Shown here: one piece after another, positions 1-8,412 of the stretch
Layout of the letters: each line of letters starts with the position of its first letter
Numbering within the stretch: the stretch's first letter is position 1
DNA from: an uncultured Ruminococcus sp.
GTDB lineage: Bacteria > Bacillota > Clostridia > Oscillospirales > Ruminococcaceae
Direction of reading: 5' to 3'
Length of the DNA stretch: 64,000 nucleotides
NCBI GenBank assembly: GCA_944388405.1
Contig: CALXIQ010000001.1
Location: 1 to 64,000, forward strand
The notes under the pieces: model-generated
Databases searched by the model: none
What the model was told of the DNA's origin: nothing
Seen by the model: only the letters and a program-made list of their open reading frames with translations
Translations under genes and position numbers: made by a program

Positions 1-153
1 GACGGGGCAAACTTCAAGCCGCCGAGAAAGAATAGTAAGGCTGCAAAACAATGCGCTGATTTGTGTTCCGATACAACCGACGAGGTAAACGCTATATGTT
101 CCTATCATAGCAACGACACATGTGGAGTGCGTGATATTGCTTCAAAGAAATAA
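1..153 (+). CDS. Possible C-terminal end of an unidentified protein (partial)
   Basis: A reading frame is open from the first base to a TAA at 151-153, giving 50 codons; the other two plus frames are closed. The encoded tail is hydrophilic with four cysteines, in the order CADLC, CSYH and DTCG. It stops 29 bases before the ATG of the next gene, which has its own strong ribosome site, as expected for an upstream operon member. I do not recognise a family. A minus-strand frame over the same bases (ATG near 98) is also open to the edge but has no ribosome site. Confidence 0.3.
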   Translation, partial: DGANFKPPRKNSKAAKQCADLCSDTTDEVNAICSYHSNDTCGVRDIASKK

Positions 154-182
154 TACATAAAAATCCCCCATAGGAGGTCACA

Positions 183-1097
183 ATGAAAAACATCATACAA
201 ATCACTCACCTCAGCAAAAGCTTTGGCGAGGTAAAAGCCGTTCAGGATTTAAGCTTTTGTGTTAAAGAAGGCGAGCTGTTTGCTTTTCTTGGCATAAACG
301 GTGCAGGGAAGTCCACTACTATCAACATAATGTGCGGACAGCTCTCCAAAGACAGCGGAAGTATTCAGATTGACGGGCAGAATCTTGATAGTAACATGGA
401 CTTGATTAAACGTAAGCTGGGGGTGGTTTTTCAGTCCTCAGTGCTGGATTCGGCGCTTTCGGTTTATGATAATCTCGAAAGTCGTGCCGCTTTGTATGGC
501 ATTGTCGGCACAGCCTTTAAAGACAGACTGTCCGAACTGGCAAATCTGCTTGATTTTGAGGAGCTGCTAAAGCGTCCCGTAGGCAAGCTGTCGGGAGGAC
601 AGCGGAGAAGAATCGATATTGCCAGAGCGTTGTTTCATAAGCCTAAGATACTTATTCTGGACGAGCCTACCACAGGGCTTGACCCGCAGACACGTAAAAA
701 CATCTGGAATGTTATATCCTACCTTCGCCAAAATGAGAACATGACGGTGTTTCTCACTACTCACTACATGGAAGAAGCCGCAGAAGCCGACTATGTTGTA
801 ATTATCGATAACGGCAAAATCTCAGCAGAGGGTACGCCCCTTGAATTGAAAAATACCTATACCGGGGACTATATTACTCTATATGGTGCAAACGAGCAGG
901 ACGTTAAGAAAATCGGTGTTGAGTATGAGCGGATAAGAGATGCTTATCGGCTTTCCGTGTCCGATACCAAAACGGCGACCGGACTTATTATCAAATATCC
1001 TCAGCTGTTTGATGATTACGAAATAACCAAAGGAAAAATGGATGATGTTTTTCTTGCAGTAACAGGTAAAACACTGACCGGAGGTACGAAAAAATGA
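183..1097 (+). CDS. ABC-2 type exporter, ATP-binding subunit (DrrA/NatA-like)
   Basis: This 304-residue protein is the cytoplasmic ATPase of a two-component exporter. All nucleotide-binding motifs are visible: Walker A GINGAGKST at 37-45, Q-loop Gln84, signature LSGGQRRR at 136-143, Walker B ILILDEP at 156-162 and switch His194. The C-terminal stretch of about 80 residues after the ATPase core is typical of the daunorubicin/Nat-type subfamily. The start follows AGGAGG with 6 bases between. The next gene, a permease, overlaps it by four bases (ATGA), so the two subunits are probably translationally coupled. The substrate cannot be told from sequence; drug, lipid and ion export are all known for relatives. 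Confidence 0.93.
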   Translation: MKNIIQITHLSKSFGEVKAVQDLSFCVKEGELFAFLGINGAGKSTTINIMCGQLSKDSGSIQIDGQNLDSNMDLIKRKLGVVFQSSVLDSALSVYDNLESRAALYGIVGTAFKDRLSELANLLDFEELLKRPVGKLSGGQRRRIDIARALFHKPKILILDEPTTGLDPQTRKNIWNVISYLRQNENMTVFLTTHYMEEAAEADYVVIIDNGKISAEGTPLELKNTYTGDYITLYGANEQDVKKIGVEYERIRDAYRLSVSDTKTATGLIIKYPQLFDDYEITKGKMDDVFLAVTGKTLTGGTKK

Positions 1098-1987
1098 GTG
1101 TGTCGTTGATTCTGATTAAAAGAAATATTAAGCTGTTTTTTAAAGATAAAGGAATGTTTTTTACATCCCTAATAACCCCGGCGATTCTGTTGGTGCTTTA
1201 TGCGACTTTTCTCGGTAATTTATACCGTGATAATTTTACCTCCGCCTTAAACGGTACGGTACAGCTTTCAGAGGATTTAATCGACGGTCTGGTAGGCGGT
1301 CAGCTTATTTCGTCAATTCTTGCCGTTTCGTGTATAACCGTGGCTTTTTGTTCTAACTTTTTAATGGTGCAGGACAAAGTCAACGGCACAATCAAGGACT
1401 TAAGAATATCTCCCGCAAAACCTGCAACCCTTTCACTAAGCTATTATATTGCTACGCTGGTTTCCACTCTTATAATCTGCTTTACCGCTACGGTTATCTG
1501 CCTTGTCTATGTGGGAATTGTGGGGTGGTATATGTCGGTTTTCGATGTGTTGCTTTTGTTCCTTGACGTTTTACTGCTGGTTCTGTTCGGCACTGCGCTT
1601 TCATCGCTGATAAACTTTTTCCTGTCAACCCAAGGACAGATTTCCGCATTAGGTGCAATTCTCAGCGCAGGCTACGGATTTATCTGCGGCGCATATATGC
1701 CTATTTCCTCCTTCGGCGATGGACTGCAAAAAGTAGTTGCTTTTCTACCAGGCACATACGGCACATCGCTGGTTCGCAACCATTCAATGCAGGGAGTCTT
1801 TGCAGATATGGAGAATCAGGGCGTTCCCGGGGAAGTGATTGAAAGCTTGAGGGATAGTCTTGACTGCAACATTTATTTCTTCGACAATCAGGTGAATGTA
1901 CCGACTATGTATGTAATTCTCGGGGTTGTAACGGTGGTTCTGATTGGAGCGTATATTCTGCTGAACGCCTTTAAAAAGAAGATTTGA
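1094..1987 (+). CDS. ABC-2 type exporter, permease subunit
   Basis: This 297-residue membrane protein is the partner of the preceding ATPase. Hydrophobic segments lie near residues 20-42, 70-92, 112-140, 145-168, 172-200 and 270-292, the six-helix plan of ABC-2 permeases, with a long extracellular-type loop before the last helix. A Gly-rich stretch near residues 200-215 (GYGFICGAYMPISSFG) matches the ABC-2 signature region. It starts inside the stop region of the ATPase gene. Its 3' end faces the convergent recombinase gene 39 bases away, and I see only a weak 4-bp hairpin before a T-rich run there, so termination is unclear. The substrate is unknown. Confidence 0.9.
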   Translation: MSVSLILIKRNIKLFFKDKGMFFTSLITPAILLVLYATFLGNLYRDNFTSALNGTVQLSEDLIDGLVGGQLISSILAVSCITVAFCSNFLMVQDKVNGTIKDLRISPAKPATLSLSYYIATLVSTLIICFTATVICLVYVGIVGWYMSVFDVLLLFLDVLLLVLFGTALSSLINFFLSTQGQISALGAILSAGYGFICGAYMPISSFGDGLQKVVAFLPGTYGTSLVRNHSMQGVFADMENQGVPGEVIESLRDSLDCNIYFFDNQVNVPTMYVILGVVTVVLIGAYILLNAFKKKI

Positions 1988-2026
1988 TTACTGCAACGGG
2001 GCAGGGCAGCAGAATGCAGTGGGATT

Positions 2027-3004
2027 TCACTTTTTCTTTTTCTCCAGTTCCTCCGCAATTGGGTTGTGTTCCGCAGCCTGACGGAGATTGTCATCGGCAA
2101 GATGAGTGTAAATTTCCGTGGTTGCAATGCTTTTGTGTCCCAATATATCCCGCAGCACCAGTGTGTCCACATTGCCGTGCTGATACATTATCGTTGCGGC
2201 GGTGTGGCGCAGCTTGTGAGTAGTAATGCCAAGATTTCCTAAGCCTGAACGTTTCAGATTTTCTTCCACCATTTGTTGCACGCGTCGTTTGGAAATTCTT
2301 GTCTTATTAGCGGACAAAAACATAGCATTGTTGTCAACAGGCGGACGAACCTTAAGGTAATCCTCCAAAGCTTGAATGCAGGGGTCGTTGAGAAAAACAA
2401 TCCGTTCCTTACTGCCTTTGCCGAACAGTCTTAGAGAACGGTTATCCTTGCTAAAATCATTGAGATTAAGACCAACCAGCTCACTTAAACGCATTCCGCA
2501 GTTAAGAAACAACAGGATAATGCAAAAATCCCGTTCTTTAAACTTAGAATCAACATTTTGCAGTAAGGTTAAGCTTTCTTCAAGAGATAAGTACTTGGGC
2601 AGCTTGTTTTTTATCCTGGGCAGCTCCAGATCCACCAAAGGGTTTTCAGCTATGAGCTTTGCTTTTTTGTGCAAATAAATATAAAACTGCTTTAAAGCGG
2701 AAGTTTTTCTGGATCTGGTGGCAGTGGAATTGTTTCTGTCGTCCTTAAGAAATCGCAGATACTGATATGCGTCGTTCAGCGTGAATTTCCTTATTAAGCT
2801 CAGAGGCACGTCGGCGATTTTTATTTCATGCCAATCGGTATCAGAAGAAACCAGATTGTTTTTCAGCTTTAAATACCTAAGAAAAGTTCTCAGGTCAATG
2901 TAATAAGCTTCTTCAGTTCTGTCGGCACGGTCCTTTACAACTTTGAGGTTCATTAAAAATGATTCAAGGTAATCGGGACAATCTTCAAGGTATTCTTTTT
3001 TCAT
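2027..3004 (-). CDS. Tyrosine recombinase, XerC/XerD-like
   Basis: This 325-residue site-specific recombinase has an N-terminal SAM-like core-binding domain (about 10-125) and a C-terminal catalytic domain (about 135-310). The full catalytic set is present: Arg172 in CGMRLSELVGL, Lys196 in GKGSK, His263 and Arg266 in HKLRH, His290 in LGH, and nucleophile Tyr299 in TTEIYTHL. AAGGAG lies 8 bases before the ATG. It stands alone, with its own promoter and a perfect palindrome in its leader. It could be the chromosome-dimer resolvase or a domesticated integrase. The hallmark features support Xer-type activity, but paralogues are common in Clostridia, so I give no xerC/xerD symbol. Confidence 0.9.
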   Translation of the reverse strand: MKKEYLEDCPDYLESFLMNLKVVKDRADRTEEAYYIDLRTFLRYLKLKNNLVSSDTDWHEIKIADVPLSLIRKFTLNDAYQYLRFLKDDRNNSTATRSRKTSALKQFYIYLHKKAKLIAENPLVDLELPRIKNKLPKYLSLEESLTLLQNVDSKFKERDFCIILLFLNCGMRLSELVGLNLNDFSKDNRSLRLFGKGSKERIVFLNDPCIQALEDYLKVRPPVDNNAMFLSANKTRISKRRVQQMVEENLKRSGLGNLGITTHKLRHTAATIMYQHGNVDTLVLRDILGHKSIATTEIYTHLADDNLRQAAEHNPIAEELEKKKK

Positions 3005-3064
3005 GTGATAAAACTCCTTATAATAGTTTCTGATAATGTGATATAAACTTGATACCTACTCCCT

Positions 3065-3092
3065 GTTGCACTAAATTTTTATTTAGTGCAAC
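3065..3092. repeat. Perfect 28-bp palindrome in the recombinase leader
   Basis: Arms GTTGCACTAAAT (3065-3076) and ATTTAGTGCAAC (3081-3092) are exact reverse complements around TTTT. Read as 11+6+11 it has the geometry of a Xer recombination site, though it does not resemble the Bacillus dif sequence. It sits just downstream of the predicted start of the recombinase transcript, so it could equally be an operator or an RNA hairpin. No second copy was found in the window. Confidence 0.85.
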
Positions 3093-3106
3093 TTACTGTT
3101 ACTATC

Positions 3107-3135
3107 AGTATACCACTTCTCCGGCAAAAAGTCAA
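3107..3135 (-). promoter_or_regulatory. Sigma-A promoter of the tyrosine recombinase gene
   Basis: On the minus strand TTGACT (3135-3130) and TATACT (3112-3107) are separated by 17 bases. The expected start point is near 3100, giving a leader of about 95 bases that contains the 28-bp palindrome. Confidence 0.8.
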
Positions 3136-3138
3136 GCG

Positions 3139-3185
3139 AAAAAAGCATAAAACCCACTATGACATTATGCCATAATGGGTTTTAT
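3139..3185 (-). terminator. Intrinsic terminator of the mutS2 operon
   Basis: Arms at 3171-3185 and 3147-3161 form a 15-bp stem with one mismatch around a 9-base loop. On the minus strand the stem is followed by GC and a run of six T. It lies directly after the mutS2 stop and directly before the recombinase promoter. Confidence 0.8.
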
Positions 3186-3189
3186 ATTT

Positions 3190-5586
3190 TTATTTTAATT
3201 CTACTACAGTAACTCCGTCCTCGCCTTCGCCGTAAACGCCCTTACGTGACGACTTGACATGAGGATGATGTTTCAGATGATTGCGCACTGCGTTTTTCAG
3301 CACGCCCGTACCTTTGCCGTGAATAATGGTAACCATGCTAATGCCCGACATGACTGCGCTGTCGAGAAAATCGTCAAGCGCATACAAACCGTCGTCTACC
3401 GCATAACCTCTTATATCAAGTTCAGTCCGAACCTTTCTTGTCATTCGGTTTTCCACTCCGGCTGTGGAAACGTAGGACTTAGGCTTCTTTGGCTGTTTAT
3501 TTGCCGTCATGGTATTGGTCTTTTCTATCAGCCGCAGCTTTGAAGCATCAATTTTGGTTTTCATCACACCTACCTGAACAAAGCACATTCCCTTGCTGTC
3601 CGGCGGCGAAACAAGTATTCCCTTGCGGTTTGTGTCTACAATTAATACGCTGTCGCCTTTTTTCAGCGGTCTGGGCAGCACGTAGTTGTCATTCATGCTT
3701 TCAGATACAGGGTTTGCCTCCAGATACAGCTTGTTCATTGTAGATTTTTGCAGCTGCCTTGCTCCTATGACCTTGTCGCTAAAGCCTGACTTGTCCTTTT
3801 CCTTCTTGATTTTTTCAAGCTCGTCAATAAGCCTTTGAGATTGACGCTGAACGCTGTTTACAATATCTGCAGAAGTTCTTCTGGCTTTTTCCAGCTCTTC
3901 TTCCTTTTCATTGTATAGGCGTTCCCGCTCTTCCTCAAGCTGACGCTTAAGCTCTTCACATTCTTTTCTTGACTGCTCTGCCGCCTTGTTGTTTTCTTCA
4001 AGAGTAATGCGGGCTTTTTCAAGATTGTCAATAATCTCCTCAAACTTTCGGTTTTCAGAGGTTATAAGCGACTTGGCGTGGCTGATTATTTCATCCGGCA
4101 TTCCCAACCGTGAGGAAATTGCAAATGCATTTGACTTACCTGGTGCGCCGATAATAAGCCGATAGGTAGGCTTTAAAGTATCAACGTTAAATTCACAAGA
4201 GGCGTTTTCCACATCGGGAGTGTCAATAGCGTACATTTTAAGTTCCTGATAGTGGGTGGTAGTTATTGTGGTTGCGCCCTGGGATTTTAGCTTCTCGATT
4301 ACTGCTACGGCTAAAGCCGCACCTTCCACCGGGTCAGTTCCCGAACCCAGCTCGTCAAGGAGTACAAGGCTTCGGTAATCGGCCTTTTTTAGTATACCTA
4401 TAACCCTGTTCATATGAGAGGAAAAGGTAGAAAGGCTCTGCTCTATCGACTGCTCGTCCCCTATATCTACCAGTATATTCTTATAAATCGAGATTTTGCT
4501 GCCGTCAGATACGGGAATCAGCATACCGCACATTGTCATAAGGGTAAGCAGTCCTACCGTTTTCATAACTACGGTTTTTCCTCCCGTGTTTGGACCTGTT
4601 ATAATCAGCGTGTTGTACTTTTCTCCTATTGAAAAGTTTATAGGCACAACATCCTCCGCATTTATAAGGGGATGACGGGCTTTGTTAAGGAAGATTATAT
4701 TATCATCGTTCAGCTCGGGGGCGCAGGCTTTCATTTTTGCGGCAAGATTGGCTTTTGCAAAATAAAGATTAAGCTCTGTTGCTGCATTGTAGCCCGATTC
4801 AAGCTGCTCTTTTATCTGAGCACATTCGCCGGAAAGTTCTGTGAGAATCCGATGAATTTCGTCCTGTTCCCTACCCTGGAGAATTCTTATATCGTTATTG
4901 GCTTCAACTACTGCCATCGGTTCAATAAAAAGGGTGGAGCCGGTAGCCGATGTATCGTGTACAAGACCGCTTATTTGTCCCTTGTGCTCGCTTTTTACGG
5001 GAAGCACAAATCTTCCGTCACGGATTGTAACAATAGAATCCTGCAGGTATTTATTTACCCCTGAGGATTTTATCATCTTGTCAAGGGTTTCTCTTATCTT
5101 AATGCCGGAATTTGCAATTTTTCTTCTGATTGACGCCAGTTCCGGGCTTGCATCATCGGCAAGGGTTTCTTCGTCAATAATAGCCGCTTCCAGCTTGTTT
5201 TCCAGATACTTATTTGGAAAAAGCATCTCAAAGAGATACTCCAGCTCGTTTTCACGATCTTCCACATTTTTGTACCAGTCACAAAGGGTATTTATCTGTC
5301 GCAGCGTTCGCTTTATATCCAGCAGTTCTTTCAAAGAAAGCGCCGCTCCCGATTCCGCTCTTTTAAGGGCGGCGGAAATATCCTTTATATCGGTAAACAC
5401 AGGCGTGCCGAACTTAACCGACAAATCAAAAGCGCACACCGTTTTGTTGATTTCACGCTGCACTGTGAAAAGGTCGTCGGACGGAACAATTTCACGCGCC
5501 ATTTTTCGCGTCTTTTCGTTGGAGCATTCGTTTGAAAGCATTTCAAGAATCTTATGTAGTTCCAGCGTTTTGTAATATTTATTCAA
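3190..5586 (-). CDS. mutS2: MutS2 family ATPase/endonuclease
   Basis: This 798-residue protein has the MutS2 plan: a MutS-like core without the mismatch-binding domain, an ABC-type ATPase with Walker A GPNTGGKT at 331-338 and Walker B LVLLDE ending at 412, a charged coiled coil at about 520-610, and a C-terminal Smr nuclease domain (about 724-798) with LDIRG and HGKGTG motifs. MutS2 has been linked to suppression of recombination and, in Bacillus subtilis, to rescue of collided ribosomes. Length matches the family (about 785). It is the last gene of the phoH-era-recO run, 11 bases after recO, and ends at a clear terminator. Confidence 0.96.
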   Translation of the reverse strand: MNKYYKTLELHKILEMLSNECSNEKTRKMAREIVPSDDLFTVQREINKTVCAFDLSVKFGTPVFTDIKDISAALKRAESGAALSLKELLDIKRTLRQINTLCDWYKNVEDRENELEYLFEMLFPNKYLENKLEAAIIDEETLADDASPELASIRRKIANSGIKIRETLDKMIKSSGVNKYLQDSIVTIRDGRFVLPVKSEHKGQISGLVHDTSATGSTLFIEPMAVVEANNDIRILQGREQDEIHRILTELSGECAQIKEQLESGYNAATELNLYFAKANLAAKMKACAPELNDDNIIFLNKARHPLINAEDVVPINFSIGEKYNTLIITGPNTGGKTVVMKTVGLLTLMTMCGMLIPVSDGSKISIYKNILVDIGDEQSIEQSLSTFSSHMNRVIGILKKADYRSLVLLDELGSGTDPVEGAALAVAVIEKLKSQGATTITTTHYQELKMYAIDTPDVENASCEFNVDTLKPTYRLIIGAPGKSNAFAISSRLGMPDEIISHAKSLITSENRKFEEIIDNLEKARITLEENNKAAEQSRKECEELKRQLEEERERLYNEKEEELEKARRTSADIVNSVQRQSQRLIDELEKIKKEKDKSGFSDKVIGARQLQKSTMNKLYLEANPVSESMNDNYVLPRPLKKGDSVLIVDTNRKGILVSPPDSKGMCFVQVGVMKTKIDASKLRLIEKTNTMTANKQPKKPKSYVSTAGVENRMTRKVRTELDIRGYAVDDGLYALDDFLDSAVMSGISMVTIIHGKGTGVLKNAVRNHLKHHPHVKSSRKGVYGEGEDGVTVVELK

Positions 5587-5597
5587 GGTTTCACCGC

Positions 5598-6350
5598 CTA
5601 AATAATTTTATAGAATCTTAAGGTTTCAAAATCGTTTGTAAAATAATATCCCGTAAATCTCTCTGTAAAATCGGCAAGCTTTTTGAGATAAGCGTCGCTC
5701 AGTTTGAAGCTGAACAACTTGTCATAGTCGGTCAGCGCAATATATCTTACAATATAAAGCAGGGTTCTGTCAAGCCTATAATCATAAATGCTGTTGGGAT
5801 TTCGGCAGCATTTATCGCACTCAAGCAGTCCCGTTTTGAAGTTAAAGTGCATTACCTCGCTTTCGTAAGCAAAGCAGTGATTGCAACCTACCAGATATGG
5901 TCTGAATCCCAGCTCGCACAGCAGACGAAATTCAAATATAGACTTTAAAAGGTCTGGTTCTCTCGTTCCTTTATCGAGAAAATACAACGAATTCAGGGTG
6001 AGCTTCAAAATCTCGCTGCAATCGGAATTTTCAATTCTCGAATAGCAAAGCAGGTCAGAAAAATAGCTGGCCAGAGCAGTTTTTTTCACATCAAGCCTGA
6101 GGTTGTAAAAAATATTCACCGATTCAGCACTGTTTAAGTAGTAGCTTACACGTCCCTTTGAGTCTTTTTTTTCATCTGTGCAAAAGGTTGAATATGAAAA
6201 CACCTGAGTAGCGGAGGATGATTTGTTGCTTTTCATTCCGCCTCGCACAAAAACATCTATAACGCCGTACTCTGCGCACAGCACGGTTATCGACTTGCTG
6301 GATTCGCCTCTGCTTGCTTCTCGAATTACAAGTCCTTTAAAGGTCTTCAT
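5598..6350 (-). CDS. recO: DNA repair protein RecO
   Basis: RecO helps load RecA onto SSB-coated single strands in the RecFOR pathway. The protein is 250 residues from the ATG at 6350: an N-terminal OB fold (MKTFKGLVIREAS...), a helical domain and a zinc-type cluster with GCNHC and CDKCC near residues 148-180. A longer frame runs upstream to a TTG at 6395, but the ATG at 6350 aligns with the family start, has a GAGG ribosome site 9 bases upstream, and overlaps the end of the small yqzL gene by 14 bases. The order era-yqzL-recO is conserved in Firmicutes. Confidence 0.93.
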   Translation of the reverse strand: MKTFKGLVIREASRGESSKSITVLCAEYGVIDVFVRGGMKSNKSSSATQVFSYSTFCTDEKKDSKGRVSYYLNSAESVNIFYNLRLDVKKTALASYFSDLLCYSRIENSDCSEILKLTLNSLYFLDKGTREPDLLKSIFEFRLLCELGFRPYLVGCNHCFAYESEVMHFNFKTGLLECDKCCRNPNSIYDYRLDRTLLYIVRYIALTDYDKLFSFKLSDAYLKKLADFTERFTGYYFTNDFETLRFYKII

Positions 6351-6432
6351 TGCCTCTTCCCTCTTCGGAATTTTTATAATTAAGGTAATCTTCAATTTTA
6401 CCGCTTTTACAGAACTTTTCCCATAAACTCAC
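6337..6432 (-). CDS. yqzL: YqzL-like small protein
   Basis: A 31-codon gene fills most of the era-recO gap. It starts with GTG at 6432, nine bases after GGGAG, and ends with TAA inside the first codons of recO. The core WEKFCKSGKIEDYLNYK fits the YqzL pattern of Trp-x-x-Phe, Thr/Ser-Gly-x-Ile, then Tyr-Leu. YqzL is a conserved Firmicute protein of roughly 45 residues encoded next to recO; its function is unknown. This copy is shorter, with an acidic tail. Overlap with recO suggests translational coupling. Confidence 0.72.
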   Translation of the reverse strand: MSLWEKFCKSGKIEDYLNYKNSEEGRGNEDL

Positions 6433-6513
6433 ATCAAACAGCTCCCTTTAATAGAAACTGTCTATATTGTTTGCGTATTGAGAAAAAGTTATAATCGGAA
6501 ATTTTTTCAGATG

Positions 6514-7413
6514 TTAAGACAAGCCGAAATTTCTTATCATGCCTTCCCTGTTTCTCCAGCCTTCCTTAACCTTTATCCAGCACTGAAGATTTACTTTTAT
6601 CTGAAAAAAACTTTCAAGCTCTGCTCTGGCTTCGCCGCCGATTTTCTTAAGCATCGCACCGTTTTTACCGATGATAATCCGCTTGTGTGACTCCTTCTCG
6701 CAGTAGATTACCGCAGAGATGTCAAGAATCGGCTCGCTGTTTTTGTTGTCACGCTCGTTAAGACTTTCGATTGTCACGGCAATTCCGTGGGGAATTTCCT
6801 CATTAAGATTGTTAAGCGCCTTTTCACGTATAATTTCAGCCATAATCACTTTTTCCGGCTGGTCGGTAAGCATATTGTCGGGGAAATAATGAGGTCCCTC
6901 AACCGCAAGCTTGTCTATCACCGAGATGATAATATCAATTCCGTCATTTTCAATAACGCTTACGGGTATTATTTCTTCAAAATCATAAAGTTTAGAATAT
7001 TCAGCAATCTTTTTCATAATCTCGGTCTTGTCATTCAGCAAATCTATTTTGTTCAGTACAAGAATAACCTTGCTTTTGCGGCTTATGCCTGAGATAAGGT
7101 CAGTTTCGCTCTTAGAAACGGATTTTGTGCAGTCTGCCACCAGCAGCACAATGTCAACGTCGGCAACGGTGTCATTGACCGCCTTTATCATATGCTCCGA
7201 CAGCTTGTTTTTGGCCTTGTGCATACCGGGAGTGTCCATAAAAACATACTGCATATCCCCTTTGGTCACCACTCCGGTTATTTTGGTGCGTGTTGTCTGA
7301 GGCTTTGAGCTTACAGCAGCTATTTTCTCCCCCACCAAAGCGTTAAGCAGAGAAGACTTGCCTGCGTTAGGTTTTCCCACAATTGTAACGAATGCATTTT
7401 TTGTATTGCTCAT
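6514..7413 (-). CDS. era: GTPase Era
   Basis: Era is an essential GTPase that binds the 3' end of 16S rRNA and helps mature the 30S subunit. The 299-residue protein has G1 GKPNAGKSS at 13-21, the Thr-rich switch near 40, G3 DTPG at 60-63, G4 NKID near 121, and a C-terminal KH RNA-binding domain with GKNGAMLKKIG near 249-259. Length equals the family norm. It follows the dgkA homologue by two bases, which in turn overlaps ybeY, reproducing the Bacillus ybeY-dgkA-era order except that cdd is absent. Confidence 0.97.
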   Translation of the reverse strand: MSNTKNAFVTIVGKPNAGKSSLLNALVGEKIAAVSSKPQTTRTKITGVVTKGDMQYVFMDTPGMHKAKNKLSEHMIKAVNDTVADVDIVLLVADCTKSVSKSETDLISGISRKSKVILVLNKIDLLNDKTEIMKKIAEYSKLYDFEEIIPVSVIENDGIDIIISVIDKLAVEGPHYFPDNMLTDQPEKVIMAEIIREKALNNLNEEIPHGIAVTIESLNERDNKNSEPILDISAVIYCEKESHKRIIIGKNGAMLKKIGGEARAELESFFQIKVNLQCWIKVKEGWRNREGMIRNFGLS

Positions 7414-7415
7414 AG

Positions 7416-7913
7416 TTATGTTTCCTCATCTTTTTTTACATTCTTATCGGTCTTGACTACAAAAATAATGACAAACCAGATTATCGCTGAAAAAATCAAA
7501 CCTATCAGCGCTATAATATTTTTTGAGAAAAAGCTGAATATCTCACCAAAAACTTTTAAATCCCAGAAGAAAATCACACCGATTACAGCGGCAAAAAAGC
7601 TAAGGCACAAAACAGCGGCTGCTGCGGCGTCCTTAGATTTTTCAGCAAGAGGGTGATGTTCAGGAGAAATCAGATCTACGCAGTGCTCCAATGCCGTGTT
7701 TATCAGCTCAAAGCCTAAAACCAAGCCGATAACAAGAAAAATCAAAGCTTTCTCACTTCTTGTAAATTCGTAGAAATTCATAAACAATATAACGTAAAAA
7801 GCGGCGCACAGGTGAAATCTCAGATTGCGTTCGGATTTTACCGACCTTATAAATCCTCGGGCAGCATATCCAAAGCCTTTTGCAAAACGTTTCAGGTTAA
7901 ATTTTATACTCAT
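7416..7913 (-). CDS. dgkA: Diacylglycerol/undecaprenol kinase family protein
   Basis: The 165-residue membrane protein carries the DgkA signature ELINTALEHCVD at 69-80 and KSKDAAAAAV at 92-101, with transmembrane helices near 35-50, 56-75 and 97-116. In Gram-positive bacteria this family phosphorylates undecaprenol and so feeds the lipid carrier pool for cell-wall synthesis. Unlike the usual 120-130 residues, this copy has an extra C-terminal helix near 130-153 and a charged tail. Its ATG lies within the last codons of ybeY (17-base overlap), and era follows two bases after its stop. Confidence 0.9.
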   Translation of the reverse strand: MSIKFNLKRFAKGFGYAARGFIRSVKSERNLRFHLCAAFYVILFMNFYEFTRSEKALIFLVIGLVLGFELINTALEHCVDLISPEHHPLAEKSKDAAAAAVLCLSFFAAVIGVIFFWDLKVFGEIFSFFSKNIIALIGLIFSAIIWFVIIFVVKTDKNVKKDEET

Positions 7914-8412
7914 GCTTGTCTATCACAAAACTCTGGTCGCGGGATATTCCCAGAAGGGCGAGAATACTTTCTTCCTTTTCACGCATCATCCGCTCCTGAA
8001 GCGCCCCCTCTTCGTGATCGTATCCCAAAAGGTGCAGCATGGAATGAACCGTCAAAAAGCCGATTTCACGTTCTATTGAATGGCCGTATATCTCAGCCTG
8101 CTTGTATGCCGTTTCAACGGATATTACTATATCCCCCAGCTGATAGAAGTTTGTTTCGTTGTCCTTATCATACACCCCGTTCTCCCCCAGAGGAAAAGAA
8201 AGCACATCGGTTGAACGGTCAATGTTTCTGAATTCCTTGTTAAGACGGTGTATTTCCTTATTGTCAACAAATGAAACGCTTACTTCATAATCCTCATTCA
8301 TCCCTTCGGTGACAAGCACTGCGTGACAGCATTTTCTTATCAAAAGACGAATTCCGGAGGATATTTTAAAAGCATGCTGATTGTTTGTGATTAAAACTTT
8401 AACCTTTCCCAT
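7897..8412 (-). CDS. ybeY: Endoribonuclease YbeY
   Basis: YbeY is a zinc-dependent endoribonuclease needed for 16S rRNA 3' maturation and ribosome quality control. The zinc motif is complete: His123, His127 and His133 in TVHSMLHLLGYDH. From the ATG at 8412 the protein has 171 residues and overlaps the end of phoH by 14 bases. An ATG five codons further upstream (8424) directly abuts an AGAGAGG ribosome site; the site is too close for 8424 and slightly far for 8412, so the start is uncertain within five codons. Neighbours phoH and era support the ribosome role. Confidence 0.95.
   Translation of the reverse strand: MGKVKVLITNNQHAFKISSGIRLLIRKCCHAVLVTEGMNEDYEVSVSFVDNKEIHRLNKEFRNIDRSTDVLSFPLGENGVYDKDNETNFYQLGDIVISVETAYKQAEIYGHSIEREIGFLTVHSMLHLLGYDHEEGALQERMMREKEESILALLGISRDQSFVIDKHEYKI

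Noticed and set aside
1984..2223. A 79-codon frame overlapping the end of the permease gene
   Set aside because: It mirrors the 3' end of the recombinase gene and has no ribosome site.
183..3004. The ABC exporter plus tyrosine recombinase as an integrated mobile element
   Set aside because: No attachment-site repeats, excisionase, mobilisation gene or tRNA target is visible; the recombinase is followed directly by core genes.
4898..5575. A 225-codon plus-strand frame antisense to mutS2
   Set aside because: It lies wholly within mutS2, is Ser/Arg-rich as mirrored coding DNA tends to be, has no ribosome site and matches no family.
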